A stretch of 60,561 nt of DNA from an uncultured Chlorobiaceae bacterium (GCA_903836465.1 CAILRB010000042.1:1-60561); one strand, 5' to 3'. Positions 27,575 through 37,904 are shown, numbered from the stretch's first letter. The notes: generated by a model not told the origin, from the sequence alone. A program made the numbers and translations.

Positions 27575-29635
27575 TTAATTCAAGGAAGGCAAAGTGCGGG
27601 TAACCGTTTGTCGCTGCTCTGTCTTAAGTTCTGCCAGATCAGAAACAATTGCTGCCGACTGGTTAAGAAGCAGATCCTTGTTTATATTTTTAGTTGAATC
27701 CTGGTCATGAACCCATAGCCCCTCAATGTGTTTGATCGTTTCTATTTCCGATTTAAAGGATGAATCCTGGAGCGATACCATTCTTTTTTTTCGTATCCGG
27801 TTAAGGGTGTTCAGATCATGTAAATAGGCCTGGTACTGGCGGTTCTTCGAAGACCGTTCTTGCTGTTTTTGTCGCAGAATGACAAGATCTTCCTGACTGA
27901 TCTCTGCTGTGGGTCGATAAAACGACGGAGAGATGGTACTCCAGGGCAAACTGCTGGTGTAGGTATCCTCACCAACGATCGATGTATCGATCATCGAGGG
28001 CATCGTAATATCCGGTACAACACCTTTATGCTGAGTACTGCCTCCGGAAATACGGTAAAACTTTGCTATAGTAAGTTTTAACTCTCCCAGTTCGGGCTTT
28101 CCAAAAAAACTGAACGGCCGTGTAAGTTTGATGATACTCTGAACGGTTCCCTTGCCGAAGGTTCTCTCACCGATGATAACCCCTCGACTGTAATCCTGAA
28201 TTGCAGCAGCAAAAATTTCGGATGCCGATGCGCTGTAGCGGTTAACAAGTACCGCAAGTGGTCCATTATAGAGTACCCGTCGATCTTCATCCCTCAGAAC
28301 CATTTTTCCGCCTGTTGAATTGCTTACCTGTACCACTGGACCAGTTGGAATAAAGAGTCCAGTGACATTCACAGACTCCTCAAGTGAACCGCCACCGTTG
28401 TCACGAAGATCAATGACAATGCCATCAACGTGCTCAGCATTCAGTTCGTTCAGAATCCGGGTTACATCACGGCTTGTACTGTTATAATTGCCGGTATTCT
28501 GTTGCTGACCTTCAAAATCAAGGTAAAATGATGGAATGGTAATCACTCCGATTTTCTGGCCATTTTTCGAAATAACGCTTTTTTTGGCCTCCTGTTCCTC
28601 CAGATTGATTTTTTCTCGAATAAGTTGAACTATTTTTGCAGGCCCCCTGCCTCCCTGACTTGCCGGAAGAATTTTCAGGCGAATAAAAGTGTTTTTCTTG
28701 CCGCGAATCAATTTTACGACATCATTGATTCGCCACCCGGTAACATCAACAATCTCTGCTGTTTTTCCCTGGCCGACACCGATAATTTTATCTCCCTTTT
28801 TCAGTAAACTGCTTTTGAATGCTGGCCCTCCGGGAATAATCTCACTCACCACGGTATATTCGCTTTCGACCTGAAGTTTGGCACCGATTCCTTCAAGTGA
28901 ACGGCTCATGTCTATCTGAAAATTTTCGTACTCATCAACAGAGAGATAATTGGTGTGAGGATCGAATGAGGTTGTCAGCGCATAAGTATATGCTTGAAAA
29001 GCATCTTCCGGTTTTTGGCGGTTAAGAAGATTCAGTCGATTCGTAAAGCTTTTTGCAAGAGCTTCCCGAATAGTCTTGCTATTTTCACCGGAATATTTCT
29101 GATTGATCCATTGGTATTTCAGCTCTTTTTTCCATAAATCGGTAAGCTGACTCCTGTCGGCAGGCCAGGGATCTGTCTTGCGATCAAGGTCAAGGGTTTC
29201 TGGTATTGAGAAGTTGAAGCGCACGGTATCGACGGTTGCTTTCATATACCGCATTTTTTCTTTAGCCCGCTTCAGAAAAAAATTATAGATGCCAAAACCT
29301 GCATCTGATTTTCCGGAAAGAAGTTCACCTTCAATACGGCTTCCATAATATTTTCGGAGACTTTCAATCTCACTTGCTACAAAATAGCTTTTGCTGCCGT
29401 CAAGATTGTCGATATAGCGATTGAATATCTGCTGGGAAAGAGAGTCATTGACTGATATCTTTCTATAGTGTTTCTGGAGAAGGGACTGACTGATATATTT
29501 ACCGGCCTCCTCTTCGGCCGCAGTTGGCCGAAGAGTAACAGTTACTGCTGGAACAGATTTAGCAGCATTTCCTGCAAATACCGGTACAGCGCTTCCCAGA
29601 ACAACCGTAATGAGAAGCAGACTTTTTCTACACAT
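27575..29635 (-). CDS. C-terminal processing peptidase (S41, Tsp/Prc-like), copy 2
   Basis: 686 residues from the ATG at 29635, chosen because it gives a signal peptide aligned with that of copy 1. An upstream in-frame ATG at 29737 would add 34 residues and hide it. PDZ, S41 Ser (S-A-S-A-S-E-I-F) and Lys (F-G-K-G-T-V-Q-S) are conserved. The whole protein aligns with copy 1 end to end, so this is a tandem duplication with conserved catalysis in both copies. It is divergent from the fba gene. Confidence 0.92.
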   Translation of the reverse strand: MCRKSLLLITVVLGSAVPVFAGNAAKSVPAVTVTLRPTAAEEEAGKYISQSLLQKHYRKISVNDSLSQQIFNRYIDNLDGSKSYFVASEIESLRKYYGSRIEGELLSGKSDAGFGIYNFFLKRAKEKMRYMKATVDTVRFNFSIPETLDLDRKTDPWPADRSQLTDLWKKELKYQWINQKYSGENSKTIREALAKSFTNRLNLLNRQKPEDAFQAYTYALTTSFDPHTNYLSVDEYENFQIDMSRSLEGIGAKLQVESEYTVVSEIIPGGPAFKSSLLKKGDKIIGVGQGKTAEIVDVTGWRINDVVKLIRGKKNTFIRLKILPASQGGRGPAKIVQLIREKINLEEQEAKKSVISKNGQKIGVITIPSFYLDFEGQQQNTGNYNSTSRDVTRILNELNAEHVDGIVIDLRDNGGGSLEESVNVTGLFIPTGPVVQVSNSTGGKMVLRDEDRRVLYNGPLAVLVNRYSASASEIFAAAIQDYSRGVIIGERTFGKGTVQSIIKLTRPFSFFGKPELGELKLTIAKFYRISGGSTQHKGVVPDITMPSMIDTSIVGEDTYTSSLPWSTISPSFYRPTAEISQEDLVILRQKQQERSSKNRQYQAYLHDLNTLNRIRKKRMVSLQDSSFKSEIETIKHIEGLWVHDQDSTKNINKDLLLNQSAAIVSDLAELKTEQRQTVTRTLPSLN

Positions 29636-29795
29636 GGTTAATGTTACAATGATCAAAGGTTCGACGACAGTGTGAAAGCTATTTTTGAATGAGAAGTCAA
29701 ATATACATATATTACGAGACGCATGGGAATCAATCAATGAAAGATCTCCCGCGAAAAATTACGGCATATAATAATAAATAAAAGGAGAGCGTTCA

Positions 29796-30770
29796 ATGCA
29801 AAAGAAAAAAATCAGTTATAAAGAACTCGGTCTTGTTAACAGCCGCGAACTTTTCAGTAAAGCGGTATCGGGAGGCTATGCCATTCCTGCATACAATTTC
29901 AATAATCTCGAACAGATGCAGGCAATCATACAGGCCTGTGTAGAGACAAAATCTCCTGTAATTCTCCAGGTTTCCAAAGGTGCAAGAAGCTACGCCAACG
30001 AAACCCTGCTTCGCTTCCTTGCCCAGGGCGCAGTTGCTTATGCTGCTGAACTCGGATCTCCGATTCCTATTGTGCTTCACCTTGACCATGGCGACAGTTT
30101 CGAACTCTGCAAAGACTGTATTGAATCAGGCTTCTCCTCAGTCATGATTGATGGTTCTCACCTTCCTTATGAAGAGAACGTCGCTCTCACCAAAAAAGTT
30201 GTAGAGTATGCCCACCAGTTTGATGTCACTGTTGAGGGAGAACTCGGAGTGCTTGCCGGCATTGAAGACGAAGTCTCTGCTGCACATCACACCTATACCC
30301 AACCGGAAGAGGTTGAAGATTTTGTCGCTAAAACTGGTGTTGACAGTCTTGCCATCTCCATTGGCACCTCACATGGAGCCTTCAAGTTTAAACCCGGTGA
30401 AGATCCAAAAATCCGTCTTGATATTCTGACTGAAATTGAAAAACGGATTCCCGGATTTCCTATTGTGCTGCACGGCTCCTCTTCCGTCCCACAAGAGCTC
30501 GTAAAGATGATCAATGAACATGGTGGAAAAATGAAAGATGCTATCGGTATCAGTGAAGACCAGCTTCGTCTTGCCGCCAAATCTGCAGTCTGTAAAATCA
30601 ATATTGACTCAGATGGACGCCTTGCCATGACCGCTGCAATCCGCAAAGTCTTTGACGAAAAACCTGAAGAGTTTGATCCAAGAAAATATCTTGGCCCGGC
30701 TCGTGATGCTCTCAAAAAGCTCTATGCCCACAAGATCATTAATGTTCTCGGATCTGACGGAAAAGCATAA
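29796..30770 (+). CDS. fba: Class II fructose-bisphosphate aldolase
   Basis: 324 residues. The zinc/active-site H-L-D-H-G-D is at about residues 94-99, with V-E-G-E-L-G-V-L-A-G and L-H-G-S-S-S-V-P. It interconverts fructose-1,6-bisphosphate with DHAP and glyceraldehyde-3-phosphate, and in an autotroph runs mainly toward hexose. A strong Shine-Dalgarno (AAGGAGAG) precedes the ATG and a perfect terminator follows, so it is a well-expressed single gene. Confidence 0.96.
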   Translation: MQKKKISYKELGLVNSRELFSKAVSGGYAIPAYNFNNLEQMQAIIQACVETKSPVILQVSKGARSYANETLLRFLAQGAVAYAAELGSPIPIVLHLDHGDSFELCKDCIESGFSSVMIDGSHLPYEENVALTKKVVEYAHQFDVTVEGELGVLAGIEDEVSAAHHTYTQPEEVEDFVAKTGVDSLAISIGTSHGAFKFKPGEDPKIRLDILTEIEKRIPGFPIVLHGSSSVPQELVKMINEHGGKMKDAIGISEDQLRLAAKSAVCKINIDSDGRLAMTAAIRKVFDEKPEEFDPRKYLGPARDALKKLYAHKIINVLGSDGKA

Positions 30771-30788
30771 TTTTTTCGCTCTTTATAT

Positions 30789-30824
30789 AACAGAAAAAGG
30801 CGCCGTTAGACGCCTTTTTCTGTT
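30789..30824. terminator. Intrinsic terminator, fba / amidohydrolase
   Basis: A perfect 14-bp stem (30789-30802 with 30811-30824) with an 8-nt loop and an A/T-rich base. It lies 18 nt after fba and 22 nt from the convergent amidohydrolase stop, and probably works in both directions. Confidence 0.9.
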
Positions 30825-30846
30825 AATGAAGCAATAACAAGCATGG

Positions 30847-32064
30847 TCATGCTGACTCAAGGAGGCGACATGCTGCATAAGCAAGCAACCCGCTTCCCGT
30901 TTCAAGGGCATGCTCTTCCGGATCGAAAGTTGGTGAATGAAGAGTGTTGCTTTTATCGTTATTTCCCATACCCGTTCCGATTTGCCAGAATGTCCCGGGA
31001 CACTCCTGAAGATAGTAGGCAAAATCTTCTGCGGTCATTATAGGCTCACAAGTAAGCACATTCTCACTGCCAAGATATTCCACGCAAATTTTCTCTGCTT
31101 TTTCGGTCACATCCGGATTATTATAGAGTACTGGATAACCTTGTCTGATCTCAAGTTCCGCCTCAACACCAAGCGCTATGGCTATATGCGTGACGGTCTG
31201 GCGCAAGCGCTCCTGAAGCAATGATCGAACTTCCTCATTCATTGTTCTCATCGTTCCTGACATGGTCACCTGCCTAGGAATGACATTTGTTGCATTGCCG
31301 CCTTGAATGGACGCTATGGAAACAACCGCCGGTTCATAAGGAGGGGCGACCCGGCTGACAAGATGCTGAACTGCAGTAATGATATGAGCTGCGGCAAGAA
31401 CTGGATCAGCCGCTTTATGCGGTGCCGACGCATGACCTCCCTGCCCTGTCACCGTAAAGTACAGTTCATCAGCCGCCGCCATAAAGCTCCCTTTGCACAG
31501 AGCCACTTTACCGTTTTCAACACTTGGGAAGCAGTGCTGACCGATAATTGCTGATGGCTTAAACTGCCTGAAAAGACCTGCATCAAGGAGTGGTTTTGCG
31601 CCTCCTGGTGCTTTTTCTTCGGCTGGCTGGAACACCAGAAGCACATCTCCGGCAAGCTCATCCTTCATCCTTGAGAGAATATTGGCTGCACCAAGAAGCA
31701 TGGCCGTATGCATGTCATGGCCACAGGCATGCATTTTTCCTGACTCAAGGGAACAGAAGTCATGCAGGTTCTCTTCATGTAGAGGGAGCGCGTCAATATC
31801 CGCACGCAAGGCGACAAGATTGTTTCTGGCAGCTTTACTGCCCCCTTGAATGACCGCAACAACTCCTGTTTCAAGCAGAGATGGTTCAGGCGTGATGCCG
31901 AGACCAAGGAGATATTCCTTTATCAATGCGGTTGTTCTCACCTCTTCATAAGCAAGTTCGGGATGACGATGAATATCCCTGCGCAATGAGACTATTTCTG
32001 AAAAAATTTCTGCTGAATTTTCCCGAATCCGCTCCACAAGCTCGACAAAGTGTTCTGTGTTCAT
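30847..32064 (-). CDS. M20 family metallo-amidohydrolase
   Basis: 405 residues. It has the M20D pattern D-I-H-R-H-P-E-L-A-Y-E-E near the start, metal-binding C-G-H-D-M-H-T-A-M-L-L-G, and A-E-E-K-A-P-G-G-A. Family members hydrolyse N-acyl amino acids, hippurate or indole-acetyl conjugates. Adjacent arginine genes make N-acetyl-ornithine deacetylation conceivable, but it is of the aminoacylase type and argJ already recycles acetyl groups. It is cytoplasmic and monocistronic. Confidence 0.88.
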   Translation of the reverse strand: MNTEHFVELVERIRENSAEIFSEIVSLRRDIHRHPELAYEEVRTTALIKEYLLGLGITPEPSLLETGVVAVIQGGSKAARNNLVALRADIDALPLHEENLHDFCSLESGKMHACGHDMHTAMLLGAANILSRMKDELAGDVLLVFQPAEEKAPGGAKPLLDAGLFRQFKPSAIIGQHCFPSVENGKVALCKGSFMAAADELYFTVTGQGGHASAPHKAADPVLAAAHIITAVQHLVSRVAPPYEPAVVSIASIQGGNATNVIPRQVTMSGTMRTMNEEVRSLLQERLRQTVTHIAIALGVEAELEIRQGYPVLYNNPDVTEKAEKICVEYLGSENVLTCEPIMTAEDFAYYLQECPGTFWQIGTGMGNNDKSNTLHSPTFDPEEHALETGSGLLAYAACRLLESA

Positions 32065-32117
32065 GCAATCATCATATTTTGCAGTAAATTACGACTATAT
32101 TTCTTTTTCAAGCTTCC

Positions 32118-32792
32118 TTACATATCCATAAACCTTATAAATTCAAGCGCCTTTTCTCTCATTTCATCATCTTTTTCAGAAAAGGGTGACGAGTAGCGTA
32201 TCATATAACCATATTTTTTCAGATTTGATACCAGTCGATAGAAATCATGGACCTGAAGCCTGAATGTTAGAACAAGCCCTTCACCATCCGGAGCAGCAGG
32301 ATAGATGCCACTACTCAACACCGTAGCGTCGTTTTTTTCAAGAGTGGCAATAATTTCGGAAAGCTTGAGGTCATAAGATGGTACATCCAGTTCAAGCGTC
32401 TTGCACTCTTCATGTAAACGAAAAACAGTGGCAATATGTTCAAAAAGAGCCGCCTTTTGTAGAACACCAACATAGTCTCCTCCCTCCCGGGATACAGGAA
32501 TTAACTGGTAAGGAAATGAATCAATTCGCACAACGATGTCAAAAAGATGCTCATGGAGTCCAATGCTGTAAGCTTGTTCAAGTTTCAGATCCATAAGCTG
32601 TTTTCTTGACTGCTTTGCAGGCAGCAAATCAAGGATAGTCACCATTGCCGAAACTTTCCCTTCATGCAAGAGTGGAGCACACTCAACTCCTTTCTCCAGC
32701 ATGAGGGAAAGAGCGTCCGCAACAAGGTCATTATCAGAAAAAAACGGAAAGCTTGTGTCAAGACTATCCTCTATACACTTATTTAACAGCAT
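32118..32792 (-). CDS. CBS-domain protein
   Basis: 224 residues with two CBS-type segments in the N-terminal half (about residues 8-60 and 70-120). A C-terminal alpha/beta part with T-F-R-L-Q-V-H-D may be ACT-like. CBS pairs usually bind adenine nucleotides and regulate partners. Its start lies within the last 10 nt of rpiB, so it is translationally coupled to the ppk-rpiB pair. Energy sensing is an inference from that context. Confidence 0.75.
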   Translation of the reverse strand: MLLNKCIEDSLDTSFPFFSDNDLVADALSLMLEKGVECAPLLHEGKVSAMVTILDLLPAKQSRKQLMDLKLEQAYSIGLHEHLFDIVVRIDSFPYQLIPVSREGGDYVGVLQKAALFEHIATVFRLHEECKTLELDVPSYDLKLSEIIATLEKNDATVLSSGIYPAAPDGEGLVLTFRLQVHDFYRLVSNLKKYGYMIRYSSPFSEKDDEMREKALEFIRFMDM

Positions 32793-33217
32793 GGTTCAAT
32801 TTTATTCACTCTTTTTTCATGCCTCCCACCTTCAAAATCAGTGCTAAACCAGTTGTGAAGGGTTTTTTCAATAGATACAGCATCAGTAAAGCGTGCGGGA
32901 AGGCAGAGAATATTGGCATTATTATGCTGACGGGCAAGTATTGCAAACTCTGGGTTGCAGGCAAGAGCTGCACGAATACCCTTGACTTTGTTTGCAGCAA
33001 TTGAGACACCAATGCCTGTACCACAAAGCAGAATCCCGTAATCGCACTGCCCATCAGCAACAGCAAAGGCAACTTTGCGGGCAAAATCAGGATAATCTAC
33101 CGACTCTTCATTATGCGGCCCCATATCGTTGATCTCATAGCTGTTTCGTTCAAGCCAGGAAAGAACTGTTTTTTTAAATTCAAACCCGGCATGATCACTT
33201 CCAACTGCTATTTTCAT
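32783..33217 (-). CDS. rpiB: Ribose-5-phosphate isomerase B
   Basis: 144 residues with the opening [13 protein letters not shown] and the catalytic Cys in [15 protein letters not shown]. It interconverts ribose-5-phosphate and ribulose-5-phosphate. Its start overlaps the ppk stop by 4 nt and its end overlaps the CBS gene by 10 nt. Confidence 0.95.
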   Translation of the reverse strand: MKIAVGSDHAGFEFKKTVLSWLERNSYEINDMGPHNEESVDYPDFARKVAFAVADGQCDYGILLCGTGIGVSIAANKVKGIRAALACNPEFAILARQHNNANILCLPARFTDAVSIEKTLHNWFSTDFEGGRHEKRVNKIEPCC

Positions 33218-35337
33218 AATTCATTGACGTTAAATTTGGATGAAGTTTTTTTCTGTACAGACTTGGATAGAAAAAGGGCCTGACTATTTATTTGAGGGGC
33301 ATCATTGATAATCCGTGAGTAGGTGCCATCGGCATTCATCTCCCATGCTTTAACATTATCGCTCAAAATAAGCTCAAGATCAGATTTGACGATCTGAATT
33401 AATGTTTTATCAAACACCGGAAATATCGCTTCAACCCGATCATCGAGGTTTCTTGGCATGATATCAGCGCTTCCAAGATAAAGCTCCTCCTTTCCTCCGT
33501 TATAAAAATAGTATGCTCTGCTGTGCTCAAGAAAACGTCCTATGACACTGATAACACGAATATTTTCACTGACTCCTGGAATGCCTGGCTTGAGGCAGCA
33601 AATTCCACGAACGACAAGATCAATGGTGACACCTTCACAAGATGCCCTGTAGAGCGCCTGGATGGTTTGAGCATCCACAAGGGCATTCATTTTCATGATA
33701 ATTCTTCCCTTGTTCTCTTTACCTCTCCACTCGACTTCCCTCTCAATCATCTCGATAATTCTTTTCCTGGTATTGATCGGTGAAACAAGGAGTTTTCTGT
33801 ATCCGGTGTGTTTGGAATACCCGGTCAGCGCATTGAAAAGTTCTGCAACATCGTTGGCAAGTTGTTCATTGGTTGTAAAGAGGCTGTAATCAGTATAGAT
33901 CTTACCTGTTGCCGGATTGTAGTTCCCTGTTCCAAGATGAAGGTACCTTTTCAGCTTGTGTTGTTCACGTCGTACAATCAGGGTAAGCTTTGCATGGGTT
34001 TTCAGTCGGGGCAGGCCGTAAACAACATGCACGCCAACGTCCTCAAGCGCCCGAGCCCAGACAATATTGTTCTCTTCGTCAAATCTTGCCTTGAGTTCCA
34101 CCAGAACAGCAACCTGTTTACCCTCTTCAGCCGCCATCATTAATGCCTCGACAATTGGTGAATTGCTGCCGACCCTGTACAGGGTTTGCTTTATCGACAG
34201 TACATCAGGATCAAGGGCTGCCTGGTTAAGAAAATCGACGACAGGCTGAAACGAATCGTATGGATGGTAGAGCAGAATATCTCTGGTCCTTATCAACTTG
34301 AAGATATTTGTACTGAACTCCTCCTCAATCCGGTTATAGGGAACAAAAGGCTCATCTTTCAAATCGGGCCGTTCTATCTTCAGAAGATCGACCAGACAGC
34401 CGAGTCCAAGTGCACCATCTATTTCATAAACGTTTCTTTCAGCGACTTCAAGATTTTTTATAAGCAGTTTTCGCATGGAAAGAGGCATTGCAGGTGTAAT
34501 GTCGAGACGAACAACTTTTCCATAACGGCTTGACCGGAGTCCCTGTTCGATAGTCTTCAACAAATCGCCCGCTTCATCTTCTTCAATTTCAATATCAGCA
34601 TCCCGAATCAATCTGAAAAGATGCGATTGTATAATCCTCATTTTCGGAAACAGGTGCGCAAGATTGCTTTCAACAAGATCTTCTATCCAGATAAATCTTA
34701 TGATTCCGTCATCATCATTAAATCCCTTGATAGTATTGAGCAGGAGAAGTCGGGGGAGAATGCTCGGCACTTTCACTCGGGCAAACTTCAGTGACTTGCT
34801 CTCCTCATCTTCAAGCTCTATGGCAAGGTTCAGGGAAAGGTTCGACATAAACGGAAAAGGATGGCCTGTATCGAAAGCAAGAGGAGTCAGTACAGGAAAA
34901 ATCTCCTTGCGGAAATAGTGGCTCAAGGCACGCTGCTGTATTGCGGATAGTTCGGAAACCCTCAGAAACTCTATTCCCTCTTTTTGCAGCGCAGGCATCA
35001 GATCATGATAAAAACATTCATTTCTTTCATTGAGCTGCTGCAAAACCATCGAACGGATCTTGTCGAGTTGTTCTGCGGGAGTATAGCCATCAATCGTTCG
35101 ATCCTGAATGCCTGCTTGATACTGCTCCTCAATACCTGCAACACGGATCATGAAATATTCATCCAGGTTTGAACTGAAAATTGAGATGAATTTTACCCGT
35201 TCAAGAAGAGGGTGCAACTCAGGATTGAACGCCTCTTCAAGCACTCGCTGATTGAAGTAGATCCAGCTCAGCTCCCTGTTGACATACAAGGAGGTATCAA
35301 CAAAATCCGGTAAAAGGCCTTTCAGCATACCAAACAA
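33214..35337 (-). CDS. ppk1: Polyphosphate kinase 1
   Basis: 707 residues, full length for PPK1. The N-terminal part is helical ([18 protein letters not shown]). The catalytic region holds L-K-T-H-A-K-L, with the autophosphorylated His, and H-L-G-T-G-N-Y-N-P. It polymerises the gamma-phosphate of ATP into polyphosphate reversibly. It lies 6 nt downstream of the cyclo-ligase gene, with rpiB and the CBS gene behind it. Confidence 0.96.
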   Translation of the reverse strand: MFGMLKGLLPDFVDTSLYVNRELSWIYFNQRVLEEAFNPELHPLLERVKFISIFSSNLDEYFMIRVAGIEEQYQAGIQDRTIDGYTPAEQLDKIRSMVLQQLNERNECFYHDLMPALQKEGIEFLRVSELSAIQQRALSHYFRKEIFPVLTPLAFDTGHPFPFMSNLSLNLAIELEDEESKSLKFARVKVPSILPRLLLLNTIKGFNDDDGIIRFIWIEDLVESNLAHLFPKMRIIQSHLFRLIRDADIEIEEDEAGDLLKTIEQGLRSSRYGKVVRLDITPAMPLSMRKLLIKNLEVAERNVYEIDGALGLGCLVDLLKIERPDLKDEPFVPYNRIEEEFSTNIFKLIRTRDILLYHPYDSFQPVVDFLNQAALDPDVLSIKQTLYRVGSNSPIVEALMMAAEEGKQVAVLVELKARFDEENNIVWARALEDVGVHVVYGLPRLKTHAKLTLIVRREQHKLKRYLHLGTGNYNPATGKIYTDYSLFTTNEQLANDVAELFNALTGYSKHTGYRKLLVSPINTRKRIIEMIEREVEWRGKENKGRIIMKMNALVDAQTIQALYRASCEGVTIDLVVRGICCLKPGIPGVSENIRVISVIGRFLEHSRAYYFYNGGKEELYLGSADIMPRNLDDRVEAIFPVFDKTLIQIVKSDLELILSDNVKAWEMNADGTYSRIINDAPQINSQALFLSKSVQKKTSSKFNVNEL

Positions 35338-35343
35338 TAAAAA

Positions 35344-35940
35344 TTAAGTGTATCGAATGACTCCATGTTCGTGAACGACTGCGTCAAGAGGTTCATCCCA
35401 CGGGTCGGTTGGAAGCTCATCAACCCTCTGCTGAAAAAATGAGAGTCCAATCCTGCAGGGATTCACTCCCTTTTGTGAAAGCCGATGTAAAAAACGGTCA
35501 TAAAATCCTTTCCCATACCCAAGGCGGTAGCCTTTTTCATCAAAGGCTAAAAGAGGAAGCAGCACAACATCAAGATGCGTTTCATCCAAAAAAGAGAGCA
35601 CTTCAGGTTCAAGTTGGCCAAATTGGGCCTTCCTGAGAGAATCGCCCTTTTTAAAAGCTACAGAAACAAGATTTTCATTTCGAATAACCGGAACCGATAA
35701 CGTTTTATCATGTACAGTAAGCTTGTCAATAATTGGATCCGTAGATACTTCAGCCAAAACAGAAAGAGAAAGGTAGAGATGAATAGAACCAGCTTTGAGA
35801 ACTTCAGGCAACCCGATAACATGCTCTGCAATAGAGCGGCTCATCACAATCCGAGAACTTTCCGTGATCGACCGACGTCTGGCAATCATTATTGCTCTGA
35901 GAGCCTTTTTTTCAATGGTTATGTATGCGCTATGATCCAT
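35344..35940 (-). CDS. 5-formyltetrahydrofolate cyclo-ligase family protein
   Basis: 198 residues from ATG 35940; a start at 35970 adds ten hydrophobic residues of doubtful value. The family signature G-Y-R-L-G-Y-G-K-G-F-Y-D-R is at about residues 136-148, and the R-R-R-S-I near the start is typical. It converts 5-formyl-THF to 5,10-methenyl-THF with ATP. It heads the run with ppk, rpiB and the CBS gene. No 6S-RNA-like structure was identified upstream, unlike in gammaproteobacteria. Confidence 0.9.
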   Translation of the reverse strand: MDHSAYITIEKKALRAIMIARRRSITESSRIVMSRSIAEHVIGLPEVLKAGSIHLYLSLSVLAEVSTDPIIDKLTVHDKTLSVPVIRNENLVSVAFKKGDSLRKAQFGQLEPEVLSFLDETHLDVVLLPLLAFDEKGYRLGYGKGFYDRFLHRLSQKGVNPCRIGLSFFQQRVDELPTDPWDEPLDAVVHEHGVIRYT

Positions 35941-36222
35941 AAAGAAATATAGGACAATGCTCTTGAACATCTCCGGTACTTTTTGAAAGTAAAATAATAA
36001 AATAGAGCTTTTGCCACCTATAAAAGCCTCCTTTTAAGACGACTAAGCATACCATCGTGATCAACATCTGGAACGCAATGGAAAACCTTATAGATCGAAT
36101 TTCCCTGCATCGTCAAGTCATGTTTAGTTCAATAATTGTAGTATCTTTAGCACATCTCCGGGGGAGATTCTCTGGGGCTGCAGAAAACAATTGTTATGAA
36201 CATCAAAAATTGAAACGAAGCC

Positions 36223-37551
36223 ATGAGCTTTATTTTTCAGCAAGCACGTCTTCTCAATCCCCTTGAACAAGTTGATCTCACCGGAACAGTAAAAGTGAGT
36301 AACGACGGAATCATAGAGGCTGTTATTTACGGTAATGAAACTCTTGACGCCTCACCTGAGGACAGAATAATTGATCTTCGAGGACAAATACTGGCTCCAG
36401 GGCTTTTCGATATGCACTGCCATTTCAGAGAACCCGGTCAGGAATATAAGGAAACTCTCGAAAGCGGTGCTAAAGCGGCTGCGTCCGGCGGCTTTACAGG
36501 CGTTGCACTCATGCCAAACACCAAACCGGTTATAGACAGTCCCCTTGGTGTTGCTTATATCCGCCATCACGCCTCAATACTTCCTGTTGATCTTGAAGTG
36601 ATCGGAGCGATGACCGTTGAAAGCAAGGGTGAACATCTCGCACCATTCGGAAAGTTCAGCTCCTATGGAGTAACGGCAGTTTCTGATGATGGTTCTGCCA
36701 TTCAAAACAGTCAAATCATGCGACTGGCCTTTGAATACGCTTCAAATTTTGATCTTCTCATTATTCAGCACTGTGAAGAGAGATCGCTTACTGTGGGTGC
36801 CGTTATGAATGAAGGACTTTTTTCAACAAAACTCGGACTGAAAGGCATCCCTGATGTTTCCGAAGCGATTATGCTTGGCAGGGATCTGCTTTTGATGCAC
36901 TATCTTGAACAGCATAAATTACATGACCCGCTCATAAGACCGCGTTACCATGTAGCCCATATCAGTACCAAAACATCGCTTGATCTTGTACGCAGGGCAA
37001 AACAGGATGGGCTTCAGGTTTCCTGCGAAGTAACGCCGCACCATTTCACCCTTTGTGATGAAGACCTTTTTCATGCTGAACAGAAAGGAAACTATATCAT
37101 GAAGCCACCGCTCTCATCAAGGGAAAACCGTGAAGCTCTTCTTGAAGGGCTTGCTGACGGGACGATTGATGCCATAGCGACAGACCATGCTCCCCATGCC
37201 TCCCATGAAAAGGAGTGTCCACCCGATCAGGCTGCTTTTGGTATTATCGGCCTTGAAACAGCCCTGGGTCTTACCATTTCCGAACTTGTTGAAAAAAAAG
37301 TAATTACCATGTCTCGCGCCATTGAACTGCTTTCTGTTAATCCAAGAAAGATCATGAAACTCAAACCCATTCTTTTTGTACCAGGAGAACAGGCTAATTT
37401 CTCAATCATCGACCCTGATGTTTTATGGAGCGTTACCTCAAGCACATTGAAATCAAAATCGTCAAACACTCCATTTCTCAACCGCTCCCTGAAAGGAAAA
37501 GCAAGAGGAATATTCCATAAGGGAAAACTTCTTGAAGCGGAAACCTTGTAA
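36223..37551 (+). CDS. pyrC: Dihydroorotase (class I)
   Basis: 442 residues. The metal motif is D-M-H-C-H-F-R-E-P-G (about residues 63-72), with M-P-N-T-K-P and A-T-D-H-A-P-H. It cyclises carbamoyl aspartate to dihydroorotate. The length and REPG motif are those of the class I (Bacillus/Thermus-type) enzyme. The 282 nt upstream (35941-36222) contain no supported gene, although a C/G-rich short stem CTCC-GGG-GGAG occurs near 36157-36167. Confidence 0.94.
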   Translation: MSFIFQQARLLNPLEQVDLTGTVKVSNDGIIEAVIYGNETLDASPEDRIIDLRGQILAPGLFDMHCHFREPGQEYKETLESGAKAAASGGFTGVALMPNTKPVIDSPLGVAYIRHHASILPVDLEVIGAMTVESKGEHLAPFGKFSSYGVTAVSDDGSAIQNSQIMRLAFEYASNFDLLIIQHCEERSLTVGAVMNEGLFSTKLGLKGIPDVSEAIMLGRDLLLMHYLEQHKLHDPLIRPRYHVAHISTKTSLDLVRRAKQDGLQVSCEVTPHHFTLCDEDLFHAEQKGNYIMKPPLSSRENREALLEGLADGTIDAIATDHAPHASHEKECPPDQAAFGIIGLETALGLTISELVEKKVITMSRAIELLSVNPRKIMKLKPILFVPGEQANFSIIDPDVLWSVTSSTLKSKSSNTPFLNRSLKGKARGIFHKGKLLEAETL

Positions 37552-37668
37552 AGAAGTCATTGATTGTGTAGAAAACTTGGTTATCGGTTATAATTTTATT
37601 AAACTTCGATTCATTTTGAGGAAAAACGACAGCAGAACCTCTTAACAAAAAGAACTACTTTACAAGTC

Positions 37669-37863
37669 ATGGCAAAGAAACAATCATTTGCAGATAAAGG
37701 CAAAAAAACAGGTACCAGTGATTTCAAGTGTGCCAAACTTATTTTTTCCGTGAAGTCAGAAAAAACCAATGCCTGGAAATTCATTGAGAAAAACGTCCGA
37801 ATCCCGAATGGGGAAAATGATCAGGTAATTCTTACAAAGGCAATTGCTGATTACGCAAAGTAA
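37669..37863 (+). CDS. Small basic protein (64 aa), DUF4295-like
   Basis: 64 residues, Lys-rich, beginning M-A-K-K. It holds a K-L-I-F-S-V-K-S-E-K-T-N-A-W-K-F core, reminiscent of the DUF4295 family of small Bacteroidetes/Chlorobi proteins (remembered, not searched). A TATAAT (37589-37594) lies about 75 nt upstream and a 10-bp hairpin follows, so it is an independent small transcription unit. Function is unknown; a ribosome-associated role is a guess. Confidence 0.7.
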   Translation: MAKKQSFADKGKKTGTSDFKCAKLIFSVKSEKTNAWKFIEKNVRIPNGENDQVILTKAIADYAK

Positions 37864-37880
37864 TTACACAGGATATTTCT

Positions 37881-37904
37881 TCAGGGTATCACAGGATGCC
37901 CTGA
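37881..37904 (+). terminator. Hairpin after the 64-aa gene
   Basis: A 10-bp stem with one G-T wobble (37881-37890 with 37895-37904) and a 4-nt loop, starting 17 nt after the stop. There is no strong T-run, so termination may be partial. Confidence 0.55.

Noticed and set aside
35941-36222. 6S RNA upstream of the cyclo-ligase gene
   Set aside because: That arrangement is known from gammaproteobacteria; I could not draw the long open-bubble hairpin here.
36057-36266. 69-codon frame ahead of and overlapping pyrC
   Set aside because: It overlaps the well-supported pyrC start in another frame and has no motif or clear ribosome-binding site.
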